DNA of 64,000 nt from Rothia endophytica. GTDB taxonomy: Bacteria; Actinomycetota; Actinomycetes; Actinomycetales; Micrococcaceae. Under the pieces are notes generated by a model. The model saw nothing but the letters and a program-made list of their open reading frames with translations, was not told where the DNA came from and ran no database searches. The position numbers were made by a program, and so were the translations under genes. Shown piece by piece: positions 9,474 through 18,435 of this stretch; position 1 is the first letter of the stretch, and each line of letters starts with the position of its first letter. The stretch covers positions 248,001 to 312,000 of the forward strand of contig NZ_CAKMSJ010000001.1 in NCBI RefSeq assembly GCF_928381505.1. Reading direction: 5' to 3'.

Positions 9474-9490
9474 GAATTAACAGTTAATTC
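9474..9490. promoter_or_regulatory. Perfect 17-bp palindrome, candidate operator
   Basis: GAATTAAC and GTTAATTC flank a central A, about 75 bp upstream of the sugar-transferase start, in an otherwise AT-rich leader. It has the size and symmetry of a dimeric repressor site. No regulator gene is adjacent. Confidence 0.4.
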
Positions 9491-9564
9491 ATCTACGTGC
9501 CACTGTGCAGTTTTCGCACCCTGCCTGAGGCATATTTATCACTCATACTGGGGGAACACACCAC

Positions 9565-11037
9565 GTGAATCAGGACATCATTGAGGAGCGGTGGGGGGAG
9601 ACTCGCAATCGCCGCCCATGGCACCCAAAAATTAGGGCCGCTCTCTACATCGTTGATGCACTCACCATCACTATAGCTTTCGCGCTAGCACACCTGGTTA
9701 GCTTTGGCTTTGAGGACTCAGAGGTCATGGGCCGCACTGAGCTACCCATGGGTTACATTGACACCGGAATTATTTTCGGTTTGCTGTGGTTCGCCGCTCT
9801 TTCCATCTCGGGTTCTCGCAACATCCGCTACCTGGGTCAGGGTAATGATGAGTACCGACTGGTTATCAAGTCCACCTCATATTTTTTCTGCCTCATCGCA
9901 ATTTTCTCCTATCTGACCAAGATTGAGTTTGCCCGAGGCTACGTTATTCTTGCCTACCCCATCGGCATTCTTCTCTTGCTCAGCGCACGGTGGTCTGTAC
10001 GCCGCTGGTTGGTGAGCTGGAGAAACCGCGGGCGAGCTCTATCCCGTGTGCTGATTATCGGTGACTATGATTCTGGCAATCACCTCTACAAGACTCTGCT
10101 GGAGGGGCAAACCTCCGGCCTTTCACCTGTAGCTGCCTACTTACCGCGTTCACCCGAAGGTACAGCCCTGGGAGACGGTGAAATCCCCACTCTGGGTTAC
10201 TCACCCGACGCAGCGGACATTATTGAGGTGGTACGCGATAACAATATTCACGCGGTGGCAGTTTCTACCGGCCACGGTCTCAACCCTCAAGAACTACGCC
10301 GTTTAGGTTGGGTTCTTGCAGCAGCTCACGTGGCCCTCATTATGGCACCGGCAATGACCGATATTGCCGGTCCCCGCATTCGCACCCAGCCTCTGGGCGG
10401 AATCCCCCTGATTCACGTGCATACTCCGCGTATTGAGGGTTTCCAGGCAGTTGTAAAACGCTCCATCGACCTCGTAGCTTCCACTCTGGGGCTTATCCTT
10501 CTCTCCCCCCTCCTGCTGGTTGTTGCTCTTTTGGTCAAGAAGGACGGCGGGCCCATCTTCTTCTTGCAGGAGAGGGTTGGCTACCGCGGCGCTTCCTTCC
10601 ACATGATTAAGTTCCGCTCTATGGTGACTAACGCTGAGGAGCTCAAAAAAGAGCTCATGGCGCAGAACGAGGGCAACGGGGTTCTCTTCAAAATGGCTGA
10701 TGACCCCCGCATTACCAAAATTGGTAAGTTCATCCGCAAGTACTCGATCGATGAATTGCCCCAGCTCTGGAATGTTTTCATCGGGGATATGTCCCTGGTA
10801 GGGCCCCGCCCCCCGTTGCCATCAGAGGTTGCCCAGTACGAGGAAGACGCCTACCGCCGTCTGCTGGTTAAGCCCGGCATTACCGGTCTCTGGCAGGTAT
10901 CAGGCCGCTCCAACCTGTCCTGGGAAGAGTCAATTCGTCTGGATCTCTACTATGTTGAGAACTGGTCGGTGATTGGCGATCTGGTGATCCTCTTCCGCAC
11001 CGTACGCGCAGTTTTCGCTAAGGACGGCGCCTACTAG
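9565..11037 (+). CDS. Polyprenyl-phosphate sugar-1-phosphate transferase (exopolysaccharide initiation)
   Basis: A bacterial sugar transferase of the WbaP/CpsE kind: it transfers a hexose-1-phosphate from a nucleotide sugar to undecaprenyl phosphate, starting synthesis of a surface polysaccharide. The 490 residues comprise four to five N-terminal membrane helices (about 25-155), a Rossmann-like central domain, a further membrane helix and the catalytic C-terminal domain. Landmarks there are KRSIDLVAS, FHMIKFRSM, DELPQLWNV, MSLVGPRPP and KPGITGLWQVSGRS. The start is GTG with GGGGGAAC upstream; no other polysaccharide genes are adjacent. A strong terminator follows. The sugar used cannot be told from sequence. 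Confidence 0.9.
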   Translation: MNQDIIEERWGETRNRRPWHPKIRAALYIVDALTITIAFALAHLVSFGFEDSEVMGRTELPMGYIDTGIIFGLLWFAALSISGSRNIRYLGQGNDEYRLVIKSTSYFFCLIAIFSYLTKIEFARGYVILAYPIGILLLLSARWSVRRWLVSWRNRGRALSRVLIIGDYDSGNHLYKTLLEGQTSGLSPVAAYLPRSPEGTALGDGEIPTLGYSPDAADIIEVVRDNNIHAVAVSTGHGLNPQELRRLGWVLAAAHVALIMAPAMTDIAGPRIRTQPLGGIPLIHVHTPRIEGFQAVVKRSIDLVASTLGLILLSPLLLVVALLVKKDGGPIFFLQERVGYRGASFHMIKFRSMVTNAEELKKELMAQNEGNGVLFKMADDPRITKIGKFIRKYSIDELPQLWNVFIGDMSLVGPRPPLPSEVAQYEEDAYRRLLVKPGITGLWQVSGRSNLSWEESIRLDLYYVENWSVIGDLVILFRTVRAVFAKDGAY

Positions 11038-11051
11038 CCCCTAACAGCATC

Positions 11052-11082
11052 AAACCCACCCGGCTCCTAGCCGGGTGGGTTT
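11052..11082 (+). terminator. Intrinsic terminator of the sugar-transferase gene
   Basis: Perfect 13-bp stem (AAACCCACCCGGC and complement), 5-nt loop, then TTCTTTT. It lies between convergent genes, and an A-rich 5' side may let it serve nnrD too. Confidence 0.85.
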
Positions 11083-11094
11083 CTTTTACGGTAC

Positions 11095-12015
11095 CTACTC
11101 GCTCAGTAGTTGCGCCAATGCTGCGGGTAACCGTTGGGCTACCTCGGTCGGTGGTAGAGGGCCGCGGGCACCGGGCGTATGCACCAGGTCAGCTGCAAGA
11201 CCGTGTACGGTCACGGCTGCAGCCGCCAGCTGAGCGTAGATTAAGGGAGCGCTGGGTTGGGGGTGGTGGGCCTGATGTTGCGCTAACAGGGCACCCAGCA
11301 CACCGGTGAGGGTGTCGCCGCTACCGGCCGTTGCCAACCAGGGGCTGTTGCCTTCGACCGTCAGCACCAGCTGCCCATCGCTCGTTGCTACATGCGTCAC
11401 TCCACCCTTGAGCAGAACCGTTGCACCGCTCAAGGATGCTGCTCGGCTAGCCCAGAATGCTGGATCTGCTTCTATCTCAGCGCGTTCAGGGGCATCTCCC
11501 TCCAACAGATTCGGCGCAAGTGCCGAGAGCCACGTGAAGAAATCTGCAAGTTCACCAACGTGCGGGGTAAGGATATGCTGCTGCATCAGACGCCTACCGC
11601 CTGCTACCAGCTGGGCAACAAGGGCTACCGCGCCGGCGTCTGCCACCGCTGCCGCCTCGGTGCTCAGCACGGCCCCGATGTGTTCAAGCCGTGAGCCCTG
11701 GCTGACACCGCTTCCCAACGCCCAGGCATCGACGCGCAACTCTAGCGGGTCACCGGTAGAGCAAACTGCCTCAGGAACCGACAAATTCATCAGAAAGTTG
11801 AGCTGGCTGCTTCCAGCAAACCTCACCATGCCAACTCCGGCATTGACAGCAGCCCGCACACTCATGAGCGCCGCCCCGGGGTAGTCCTCACTACCGGTCA
11901 GCATTCCCAGCACTCCACGTGTGTACTTATGGGACTTTTCGCCCGGCACCTTAAGCAGAGCGGGTAACTGACCAGCATCGAATGCTCTTACGGTAGGGCT
12001 TATTTCAAGGCTCAT
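11095..12015 (-). CDS. nnrD: ADP-dependent NAD(P)H-hydrate dehydratase
   Basis: Repairs the hydrated, inactive forms of NADH and NADPH using ADP. A ribokinase-like fold of 306 residues. GEKSHKYTRGVLGMLTGS (25-42) and YPGAALMSVRAA are the family N-terminal signature, and NSPWLATAGSGDTLTGVLGALLA near the end holds the catalytic Asp (GSGDT). Only the dehydratase domain is present; the epimerase domain often fused in front of it in other bacteria is absent. Its ATG overlaps the acpS stop as ATGA, a pairing common in Actinobacteria. Confidence 0.93.
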   Translation of the reverse strand: MSLEISPTVRAFDAGQLPALLKVPGEKSHKYTRGVLGMLTGSEDYPGAALMSVRAAVNAGVGMVRFAGSSQLNFLMNLSVPEAVCSTGDPLELRVDAWALGSGVSQGSRLEHIGAVLSTEAAAVADAGAVALVAQLVAGGRRLMQQHILTPHVGELADFFTWLSALAPNLLEGDAPERAEIEADPAFWASRAASLSGATVLLKGGVTHVATSDGQLVLTVEGNSPWLATAGSGDTLTGVLGALLAQHQAHHPQPSAPLIYAQLAAAAVTVHGLAADLVHTPGARGPLPPTEVAQRLPAALAQLLSE

Positions 12016-12449
12016 CGGGCAGTCCCCCTAGGGTGAGCAGATAGCAGACCGCGGCCGGCTGGATCTAACCTCATGAGGGTGAGTAGTTCATCATCGGTCA
12101 GGTGTTCTGCCACGACAGATGCGATAGCCACCGGTTCATCATGGGTGAGAGTAAGGTGCCAGCGATTAATACCCAGATCCGCTGCCCGCTGAGCCACCGT
12201 GCCCGTAGCTACCAGGTGGGGAGCTCCGTCCGTATCATTTTCAATCCAGCAGTGCTGCCAGACCAAGCCAGCAGGTGCTCGCAGGGCTTTGGCGGCTGCC
12301 TCTTTAGCGGCAAAACGTGCGGCCAAGGACCGTAGGGGCTTACCGCGCTCATGTTCAACAAACACCCGATCGATAAAGCCCGGGGTGCGCTCGATGATCT
12401 CTGCAAATCTTTTCATGTTAACCACGTCAACGCCGGTACCAATAATCAT
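12012..12449 (-). CDS. acpS: Holo-[acyl-carrier-protein] synthase
   Basis: Transfers the phosphopantetheine arm of CoA to acyl carrier protein. The 145-residue length is in the family range. IGTGVDVVNMKRF (3-15) carries the Mg-binding Asp, and RFAAKEAAAKAL (45-56) carries the catalytic Glu/Lys motif. The C-terminal tail (PAGRGLLSAHPRGTAR) is an extra, low-complexity end. Overlap with nnrD by four bases supports coupled translation. It is separated from glmS by a terminator that belongs to glmS. Confidence 0.93.
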   Translation of the reverse strand: MIIGTGVDVVNMKRFAEIIERTPGFIDRVFVEHERGKPLRSLAARFAAKEAAAKALRAPAGLVWQHCWIENDTDGAPHLVATGTVAQRAADLGINRWHLTLTHDEPVAIASVVAEHLTDDELLTLMRLDPAGRGLLSAHPRGTAR

Positions 12450-12526
12450 GCAGTGCCCCCTCTAGCCGTATCTTCTTACTCCCCAGTTTAGCGAACCGGC
12501 TACATCAAGAAATGAGGGGTAGAGCA

Positions 12527-12557
12527 AAGGCGCCCCTACCAGAGGTAGGGGCGCCTT
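12527..12557 (-). terminator. Terminator downstream of glmS
   Basis: Perfect 14-bp stem (AAGGCGCCCCTACC with its complement), short AGA loop, ending in CCTTT on the minus strand, 24 bp after the glmS stop. Confidence 0.8.
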
Positions 12558-12580
12558 AGAGCAGTCGTTAGACCGATAGA

Positions 12581-14464
12581 TTACTCAACGGTCACAGACT
12601 TGGCCAGGTTACGAGGCTGGTCAACGTCGTAGCCCTTAGCGTGTGCAACAGCGCATGAGAAGATCTGCAGGGGCACGGTAGCTAGCAGGGGCTGCAGCAG
12701 TGACGGTGAGGCGGGAATGCGGATGATGTGATCTGCATGCTCCTCAACGGCAGTGTCGCCCTCTTCAGCGATAACGATGGTGACAGCACCGCGAGCGCGC
12801 ACTTCCTGGATGTTGGAAACAACCTTGGCGTGCAGGGAGTCGCGGCCGTTGGGTGAAGGCACGATAACGAAGATGGGCTGGCCCTCTTCAACCAGTGCGA
12901 TGGGGCCGTGCTTGAGCTCGCCAGCAGCGAAGCCTTCAGCGTGCAGGTAGGCGATTTCCTTGAGCTTGAGAGCGCCCTCAAGAGCTACGGGGAAGCCCAC
13001 GTGACGGCCCAGGAAGAGCACAGACTTAGCATCCTTCATCGAGGTGCCAAGATCCTTGACCTGCTGCTCGCCGTCGATAACTGCCTGAATCTTTTCGGGC
13101 ATCTGCTGCAGTTCTTCGAGAATGCCGCGTACTTCGTCCTTGTACATGTTGCCGCGCAGCTGTGCCAGGTAGAGACCCAGCAGGTAGGCAGCAGCAATCT
13201 GTGAGAGGAAGGCCTTGGTGGAAGCAACAGCAATTTCGGGGCCTGCGTGGGTGTAGAGAGCTGCGTCAGCTTCACGGGGCAGGGTTGAACCGTTGGTGTT
13301 ACAGATGGAGACAACCTTGGCGCCCTGCTCCTGTGCGTGACGCACAGCCATGAGGGTGTCCATGGTTTCGCCGGACTGTGACAGAGCCACAACCAGGGTC
13401 TTTTCGTCCACGATGGGGTCGCGGTAGCGGAACTCGTGAGCCAGCTCTACCTCGGTGGGGATGCGGCACCAGTGCTCGATAGCGTAGCGAGCTACGTGAC
13501 CGGCGTAAGCCGCGGTGCCACAGGCAACCACGATGATTTTGTTGATGGAGCGTAGGACGCTGTCGTCAATCTTCAGCTCGTCGAGGGTCAGGTTACCCTT
13601 TTCGTCCAGACGGCCTAGCAGGGTGTCACGCACAGCTGCGGGCTGCTCGTGGATTTCCTTCTCCATGAAAGAGTCGAAGCCGCCCTTTTCAACAGCTGCG
13701 GTATCCCATTCGATGGTGAATTCTTTGCCGTGGGCAGGGAAGCCTTCGAAGTCAATGATGGAGTAGTCGGTACCGGTGATGGTAACGATCTGGTCCTGGC
13801 CCATTTCGACTGCTTTTTTGGTGTAGTCGATGAAACCTGAGACGTCTGAGCCCAGGAAGTTCTCGTTCTCGCCCAGACCGATAACCAGCGGTGAGTTGCG
13901 GCGGGTAGCTACAACGCGGTCGGGGTGGTCGGTGTGAATCGCCAGGATGGTGAAAGCACCTTCGAGGCGGTTTGAGGCCAGGCGGATTGCTTCGGTGAGG
14001 TCCTTTGATTCCAGCTTGTTGTAGATGCTGGCAATCAGGTTGGCTGCGATTTCGGTGTCGGTCTGTGAAAGGAAGGTGACTCCCTCTTCCAGCAGTTCGG
14101 CGCGAAGCTCAGCGAAGTTTTCGATAATACCGTTGTGCACAACTGCCAGGCGGCCGTTGTCTACAACGTGGGGGTGAGCATTGTTATCGGTGGGGCCACC
14201 GTGGGTTGCCCAACGGGTATGGCCGATGCCGATAGTTGATTCGGTCATGGGGTTAGCTGCAACTTCAGCTTCCAGGTTGACCAGTTTGCCCGACTTCTTA
14301 CGGAACTCAATTCCTTCATCACCAATTACGGCAACACCGGCTGAGTCATAGCCGCGGTATTCCTGGCGGCGCAAACCTTCGAGGACCACATCATAAGCGG
14401 AGTGGTCAAATTTCTTACCGTCTGCGGCCTGGCCGAGACTTACATATCCTACGATTCCACACAT
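12581..14464 (-). CDS. glmS: Glutamine-fructose-6-phosphate aminotransferase (isomerising)
   Basis: Makes glucosamine-6-phosphate from fructose-6-phosphate and glutamine, the entry to UDP-GlcNAc for cell wall and mycothiol. The start is ATG at 14464 because the N-terminal glutaminase needs Cys directly after Met (MCGIVGYV); a longer in-frame start at 14485 would bury that Cys. The product is 627 residues: glutaminase domain to about 240, then two SIS domains (ALSQSGETMDTL and KHGPIALVEEG are sugar-binding landmarks), and the C-terminal DQPRNLAKSVTVE. It works with glmM (about 6 kb away). The upstream region has an imperfect hairpin but no glmS ribozyme that I recognise. Confidence 0.97.
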   Translation of the reverse strand: MCGIVGYVSLGQAADGKKFDHSAYDVVLEGLRRQEYRGYDSAGVAVIGDEGIEFRKKSGKLVNLEAEVAANPMTESTIGIGHTRWATHGGPTDNNAHPHVVDNGRLAVVHNGIIENFAELRAELLEEGVTFLSQTDTEIAANLIASIYNKLESKDLTEAIRLASNRLEGAFTILAIHTDHPDRVVATRRNSPLVIGLGENENFLGSDVSGFIDYTKKAVEMGQDQIVTITGTDYSIIDFEGFPAHGKEFTIEWDTAAVEKGGFDSFMEKEIHEQPAAVRDTLLGRLDEKGNLTLDELKIDDSVLRSINKIIVVACGTAAYAGHVARYAIEHWCRIPTEVELAHEFRYRDPIVDEKTLVVALSQSGETMDTLMAVRHAQEQGAKVVSICNTNGSTLPREADAALYTHAGPEIAVASTKAFLSQIAAAYLLGLYLAQLRGNMYKDEVRGILEELQQMPEKIQAVIDGEQQVKDLGTSMKDAKSVLFLGRHVGFPVALEGALKLKEIAYLHAEGFAAGELKHGPIALVEEGQPIFVIVPSPNGRDSLHAKVVSNIQEVRARGAVTIVIAEEGDTAVEEHADHIIRIPASPSLLQPLLATVPLQIFSCAVAHAKGYDVDQPRNLAKSVTVE

Positions 14465-14649
14465 AAAGCTCATACTACCGTGCACGTTTCATTTGGGAAC
14501 AGATTATGCGAATGACGAGTGCGACACATTGATTGTTAGGGGCGGACAGGCCTGCCGAACGGCTATTTGTCCCCTAAATTGCGCGTCATAATCGGTTTCC
14601 TTGGGGAGAGGTTTTCAGCTGACGTTCAGAGGGTTTTAGACTTGGCTAA

Positions 14650-15606
14650 ATGAGCACCTCTGCACTTGCTTCAAAGCATTCCCCTTTCACCGAGCTTGAC
14701 CGGGATACCTGGTCGCGGCTTGCCAGCGAAATCTCAGTACCGCTCACTGAAGATGAGCTGACGCAGCTGCGCGGTCTGGGCGAGCGTATTGATCTTGAAG
14801 AAGTGTCTCAGGTTTACCTGCCCATTTCGCGGTTGTTGAATCTCTATGTAAATGCTGCTGCTGGCGTCAACGATATGACGAACGACTTTTTGGGGACATC
14901 GGAGCGTAAGGTCCCCTTTATTATCGGCGTGGCGGGTTCCGTGGCGGTTGGTAAGTCCACCACAGCCAGGGTGTTGCAGGAACTTCTGCGGCGTTGGCCC
15001 TCTACCCCTAACGTCCAGCTCATCACCACAGACGGTTTTCTCTACCCCAACGCTGAGCTAGAGCGACGGGGGCTCATGGGCCGCAAAGGTTTCCCCGAGT
15101 CGTATAACCGACGCGCGCTCCTACGTTTTGTCGCTGAAGTGAAGTCCGGGGCTCCTCTGGTGACCGCTCCCAAATACTCTCACCTCTACTACGACATCCT
15201 GCCGAATGAGAGCATCGCGGTAACAGCACCTGATGTTCTCATTGTCGAGGGCCTGAATGTTCTTGCCCCCGCTAAACTGAGCGAAAACAGCTCATCAGCG
15301 CTGAGTCTGGCTGATTTCTTTGATTTCTCTATCTATGTGGACGCCAGGACCGACGATATAGAGCGGTGGTATGTAGAGCGCTTTCTCAAGTTGCAGCAAT
15401 CAGCCTTTACCAATCCAGATTCTTACTTCCGGCGCTACGCTGATCTCTCTGAAGATGCTGCTATAGAACTGGCAACCAGCATCTGGAAATCCATTAACGA
15501 ACCAAACCTCCGCCAGAACGTGCTCCCCACACGTGGGCGCGCCAAGCTGATTTTGAGCAAGTCTCACGACCACAAGATTCGCCGTGTCTTGCTGAGAAAG
15601 AACTAA
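14650..15606 (+). CDS. coaA: Pantothenate kinase, type I
   Basis: First enzyme of CoA synthesis, phosphorylating pantothenate with ATP. The 318-residue length is typical. The P-loop is [12 protein letters not shown] (93-104), followed by [27 protein letters not shown], the substrate-binding segment of the prokaryotic type I family (not the type III CoaX). It is divergent from glmS across 185 bp, and its stop is two bases before the next gene, so the two are probably co-transcribed. Confidence 0.96.
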   Translation: MSTSALASKHSPFTELDRDTWSRLASEISVPLTEDELTQLRGLGERIDLEEVSQVYLPISRLLNLYVNAAAGVNDMTNDFLGTSERKVPFIIGVAGSVAVGKSTTARVLQELLRRWPSTPNVQLITTDGFLYPNAELERRGLMGRKGFPESYNRRALLRFVAEVKSGAPLVTAPKYSHLYYDILPNESIAVTAPDVLIVEGLNVLAPAKLSENSSSALSLADFFDFSIYVDARTDDIERWYVERFLKLQQSAFTNPDSYFRRYADLSEDAAIELATSIWKSINEPNLRQNVLPTRGRAKLILSKSHDHKIRRVLLRKN

Positions 15607-15607
15607 A

Positions 15608-16402
15608 ATGATGGGCTTAACCATAAGAAAAGCAGGCATTTACCCCCTGGTGGGCACATTGGTCTTGCTCTGCGGCTGTAGTACCCACAGCGGTTCTCCA
15701 ACCCCGGCTAAGACTTCTTCAGTAGCCAATACTCCTAGCGCTAGTACCCCTGCAAAAGAGACGCCCACCGCAGAGGCAACTCCTACTGCAGAGGCCGAAG
15801 CAGCCCCCAGCAAAGCCGCGCCGTCGCCTAGCACCTCACGCTCCCCAGACCTCACCTCGCCCGATTCTCTGACGGCGCTGGTTAACAAGACTCACCCCCT
15901 CTCCCCCGAAACCTACGCCCCGGTTGATCTCGTACCCTTCGGTGGGGTATACCTTCGCCAAGAAGCGGCTCAAGCCGCCGAGGAAATGTTTGCTGCGGCC
16001 TCAGCTGAAGGAATAGGCATCACTACCCTGAGCGGTTACAGGTCCTATGAGACCCAGGTGGGTACCTACAACTCCTGGGTGGCTACCTACGGACAGGAGC
16101 AGGCCGATGTAGCTTCTGCCCGCCCCGGCTATTCAGAGCACCAGACCGGTCTTGCCCTTGATATCGGCACCGGAGGAGCATGCGACTTACAGGTCTGCTT
16201 CAAAGACACCGATGCCGCCCGCTGGGCAGCTGCCCACGCCCACGAGTATGGCTTTGTGCTGCGCTACCCCTGGTGGCAGCATGAAACTACGGGCTACTGG
16301 TACGAATCCTGGCATTTTCGCTACGTAGGACGCGAAGAGGCAGCGGTCTTCCACAGGTCAGGTGCCCCTACGCTGGAGGATTTTTGGGGCGTCGCCCCCT
16401 AG
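15608..16402 (+). CDS. VanY-type D,D-carboxypeptidase lipoprotein
   Basis: A zinc peptidase of the M15B/VanY family, expected to trim the terminal D-Ala of peptidoglycan stem peptides at the outer face of the membrane. The signal peptide ends in a lipobox with lipid-attachment Cys24 (VLLCGC). A Ser/Thr/Pro/Ala-rich linker follows to about residue 85. Zinc and catalytic residues are visible: H178 and D185 in SEHQTGLALDIG, E233 and H236 in YESWHF, with SGYRSYETQ (142-150) upstream. It begins 2 bp after coaA. The name D-alanyl-D-alanine carboxypeptidase is family-based; vancomycin resistance is not implied. Confidence 0.88.
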   Translation: MMGLTIRKAGIYPLVGTLVLLCGCSTHSGSPTPAKTSSVANTPSASTPAKETPTAEATPTAEAEAAPSKAAPSPSTSRSPDLTSPDSLTALVNKTHPLSPETYAPVDLVPFGGVYLRQEAAQAAEEMFAAASAEGIGITTLSGYRSYETQVGTYNSWVATYGQEQADVASARPGYSEHQTGLALDIGTGGACDLQVCFKDTDAARWAAAHAHEYGFVLRYPWWQHETTGYWYESWHFRYVGREEAAVFHRSGAPTLEDFWGVAP

Positions 16403-16560
16403 GGTTAGGCTAGCTTCTCTCAGCCTGGCAAGGAAAAACATACAATTTATGCATATATCGAGGGGCGCACATCACCTTGTGAGTAAACCCACTGGTTTTC
16501 GCGGAAATTTTTACCTGCTTTTAGTTTCTTACTTGTTTGACCCACGCTATTCTTGAAACC

Positions 16561-16935
16561 ATGCTTACTGGATTTAAAGATTTTATTACCCGCGGTAACG
16601 TCATCGACCTCGCAGTCGGTCTGATCATTGGTACCGCTTTCACCGCCGTTGTCACTGCTCTCGTAGAGTCAGTGATGATGCCCGCAATTGCCCTCGTTAC
16701 CGGTGGCGATGTTTCATTCGACCAATGGCTCGCATTCGGCGATGTCAAAATCGGCGTCTTCCTGACCGCCGTTGTTAACTTCCTGATCGTTGCAGCTGCA
16801 CTCTACTTCTGCATCGTCATGCCCATCAACAAGTTCAACGAAAAGCGCGCTGCAAAGCTGGAACTCGAAGAGGAAGAGGAAGATCCCCAGGTCGCCCTGC
16901 TCAAGGAAATCCGCGACGCAATCGCTGCCAAGTAA
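16561..16935 (+). CDS. mscL: Large-conductance mechanosensitive channel
   Basis: A pentameric inner-membrane channel that opens on hypo-osmotic shock. The 124 residues match MscL: N-terminal amphipathic GFKDFITRGNVIDLAVG, a first pore helix with GLIIGTAFTAVV, a periplasmic loop, a second helix (GVFLTAVVNFLIVAAALYF), and an acidic C-terminal coiled helix. The start at ATG 16561 is set by homology; a TTG at 16537 would add eight unlikely residues. No Shine-Dalgarno sequence is visible, and TATTCT ends 7 bases upstream, so a leaderless transcript is possible. A strong terminator follows. Confidence 0.93.
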   Translation: MLTGFKDFITRGNVIDLAVGLIIGTAFTAVVTALVESVMMPAIALVTGGDVSFDQWLAFGDVKIGVFLTAVVNFLIVAAALYFCIVMPINKFNEKRAAKLELEEEEEDPQVALLKEIRDAIAAK

Positions 16936-16961
16936 AGACTTTCAGTACATCTAACTGAGCT

Positions 16962-16995
16962 GTGCCCCGTTCCTTTTCGGAACGGGGCACTTTTT
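16962..16995 (+). terminator. mscL terminator
   Basis: Stem GTGCCCCGTTCC with its near-perfect complement GGAACGGGGCAC around a TTTTC loop, followed by TTTTT. Confidence 0.9.
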
Positions 16996-17200
16996 GCTTT
17001 AAGAATCCAGTTCAGTAGCTCTGAGTTATCAGCAACGAGAGGGTTTATTCATCAGGCATCAAAAGCACAGATGGACGCAGTATGCGGCCATCCGCTCTAT
17101 CCTTTTGAATACCCCTCGATGCCTCGCTTCTGTAAGTAACCCAGTAACTGGCTCAGCCACGTCACCCTAGTCAAAAGTCATACCAATGGTGTTATCAAAA

Positions 17201-17240
17201 AGCGGTGCCCCGTCTCCCCTAAGGGAGGCGGGGCACCGCT
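17201..17240 (-). terminator. mtlA-mtlD operon terminator
   Basis: An 18-bp stem (AGCGGTGCCCCG plus TCTCCC, one G-T pair) with a 4-nt loop, followed on the minus strand by TTTTT. Confidence 0.88.
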
Positions 17241-17280
17241 TCTTGGTGCGCTAAGGGACTAAGGCCCCTATGCGTTTCTC

Positions 17281-18435
17281 TTAGGCTACACGATCCGCGA
17301 TAACCTCGCGGACGCCAGCGTAGAGCGGGTGCTTAGCTTCCAGGCCGGTGAGCTGGGCGGTCACGGTGTCCAGGTCGGACTCCCCTGCCTTGAGCTCAGC
17401 CAGGGTCTGCTGCAGGCTAACTGCCTCAGGATCCTCAGCTACATCGAATTCCAGCAGGGCCGCAACGGTTGCCAGTAGGGCGTCCACGGGGCGTCCTAGC
17501 TCAGCCAGATCAGCTGCCGGGCCAATGAAGCGTTCGTTGCGTGAAATCTTGCGCAGGGGTGAACGGCCAACACGGTCAGTGGTGTCCGGCAGATCCTTGT
17601 TGGCAAAGCGGGTCAGAATCTTTTCAATGTAGGCCTGCTGCACCTCGGGCTCAAAACCAAACTTGCGAACGATCAGGTCCTTGGTTTCAGCAAGAGTTGC
17701 CTCAACCTTGGCACGGATCTGATCGTTAGCGAGCGCATCAGAGATCTTTGAGATGCCAGCCTGAGCGCCAAAGTAGGCTAGGGTGGCATGCCCGGTGTTG
17801 ACGGTGAAGAGCTTGCGGGTGATGTAAGGAGCAAGGTCCTCAACCCAGGTTGCACCGTTGATAGCGGGAACGTCATCGCCGAAGGGGCCGGTTTCAACAG
17901 CCCATTCGTAGTAGTTCTCCACGGTGACATCCAGCCCCTGTCCGGGAGCCTGGTTGGGGACGATGCGGTCAACAGCGGTGTTCGCGAAGATTGCCTGCTC
18001 ATCGGCTGCAGCGTAGTGCTTACGCACTTCTTCAGCCAGGCCGTCGGTTGCGTTGATAGCGTTTTCACACGCCATGACTGCAACCTTGCCGGGGGTTCCC
18101 AGCTCAGCACGCTTCTGCAGACCCTGAGCGATGTTAACCGCAACGAACTTGAGCACGGTGGGGCCAACGGCGGTGGTTACAACATCAGCAGTAGCGATTT
18201 CCTCAGCGAGTGCTTCGGGGTTCTCTGCTGAGTTGATACCGCGGAAGTTGGTGATGGTGATGTCCTTAGGGTCAGCACCTACCTCATGCACGGTGTAGCT
18301 TTCCTCGGTGTTGAGCGCGTCAATGAGAGGAGCTGCAACGTCTGAGAAGACCAGCTCGTAGCCGGCTTCATTGAGGATGACGCCCACAAAGCCACGGCCG
18401 ATATTACCGGCACCGAAATGTACAGCTTTTTTCAT
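17281..18435 (-). CDS. mtlD: Mannitol-1-phosphate 5-dehydrogenase
   Basis: Oxidises mannitol-1-phosphate, the product of the PTS transporter next to it, to fructose-6-phosphate with NAD. The 384 residues match the family. MKKAVHFGAGNIGRGFVG is the N-terminal nucleotide-binding motif, NTAVDRIVPNQ (about 155-165) is the polyol dehydrogenase signature, and RKLFTVNTGHA holds the catalytic Lys region. Its ATG shares one base with the mtlA stop (TAATG), so translation is coupled to the transporter. Confidence 0.95.
   Translation of the reverse strand: MKKAVHFGAGNIGRGFVGVILNEAGYELVFSDVAAPLIDALNTEESYTVHEVGADPKDITITNFRGINSAENPEALAEEIATADVVTTAVGPTVLKFVAVNIAQGLQKRAELGTPGKVAVMACENAINATDGLAEEVRKHYAAADEQAIFANTAVDRIVPNQAPGQGLDVTVENYYEWAVETGPFGDDVPAINGATWVEDLAPYITRKLFTVNTGHATLAYFGAQAGISKISDALANDQIRAKVEATLAETKDLIVRKFGFEPEVQQAYIEKILTRFANKDLPDTTDRVGRSPLRKISRNERFIGPAADLAELGRPVDALLATVAALLEFDVAEDPEAVSLQQTLAELKAGESDLDTVTAQLTGLEAKHPLYAGVREVIADRVA

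Larger units (their letters stand above)
16936..17280. other. Convergent mscL/mtlD intergenic region
   Basis: 345 bp holding two terminators (16962-16995 for mscL, 17201-17240 for mtlD). The roughly 200 bp between them shows no gene, RNA or clear repeat. A short stretch at 17040-17056 loosely resembles the end of the IS at 1846 but is too weak to call. Confidence 0.6.

Noticed and set aside
14486..14649. glmS ribozyme or riboswitch in the glmS upstream region
   Set aside because: Only one imperfect hairpin (about 14538-14576) is present, and no ribozyme core is recognised.
17040..17056. AGGGTTTATTCATCAGG resembles the IS terminal repeat at 1846
   Set aside because: One insertion and one mismatch over 17 bases, with no second end or transposase nearby; likely chance.
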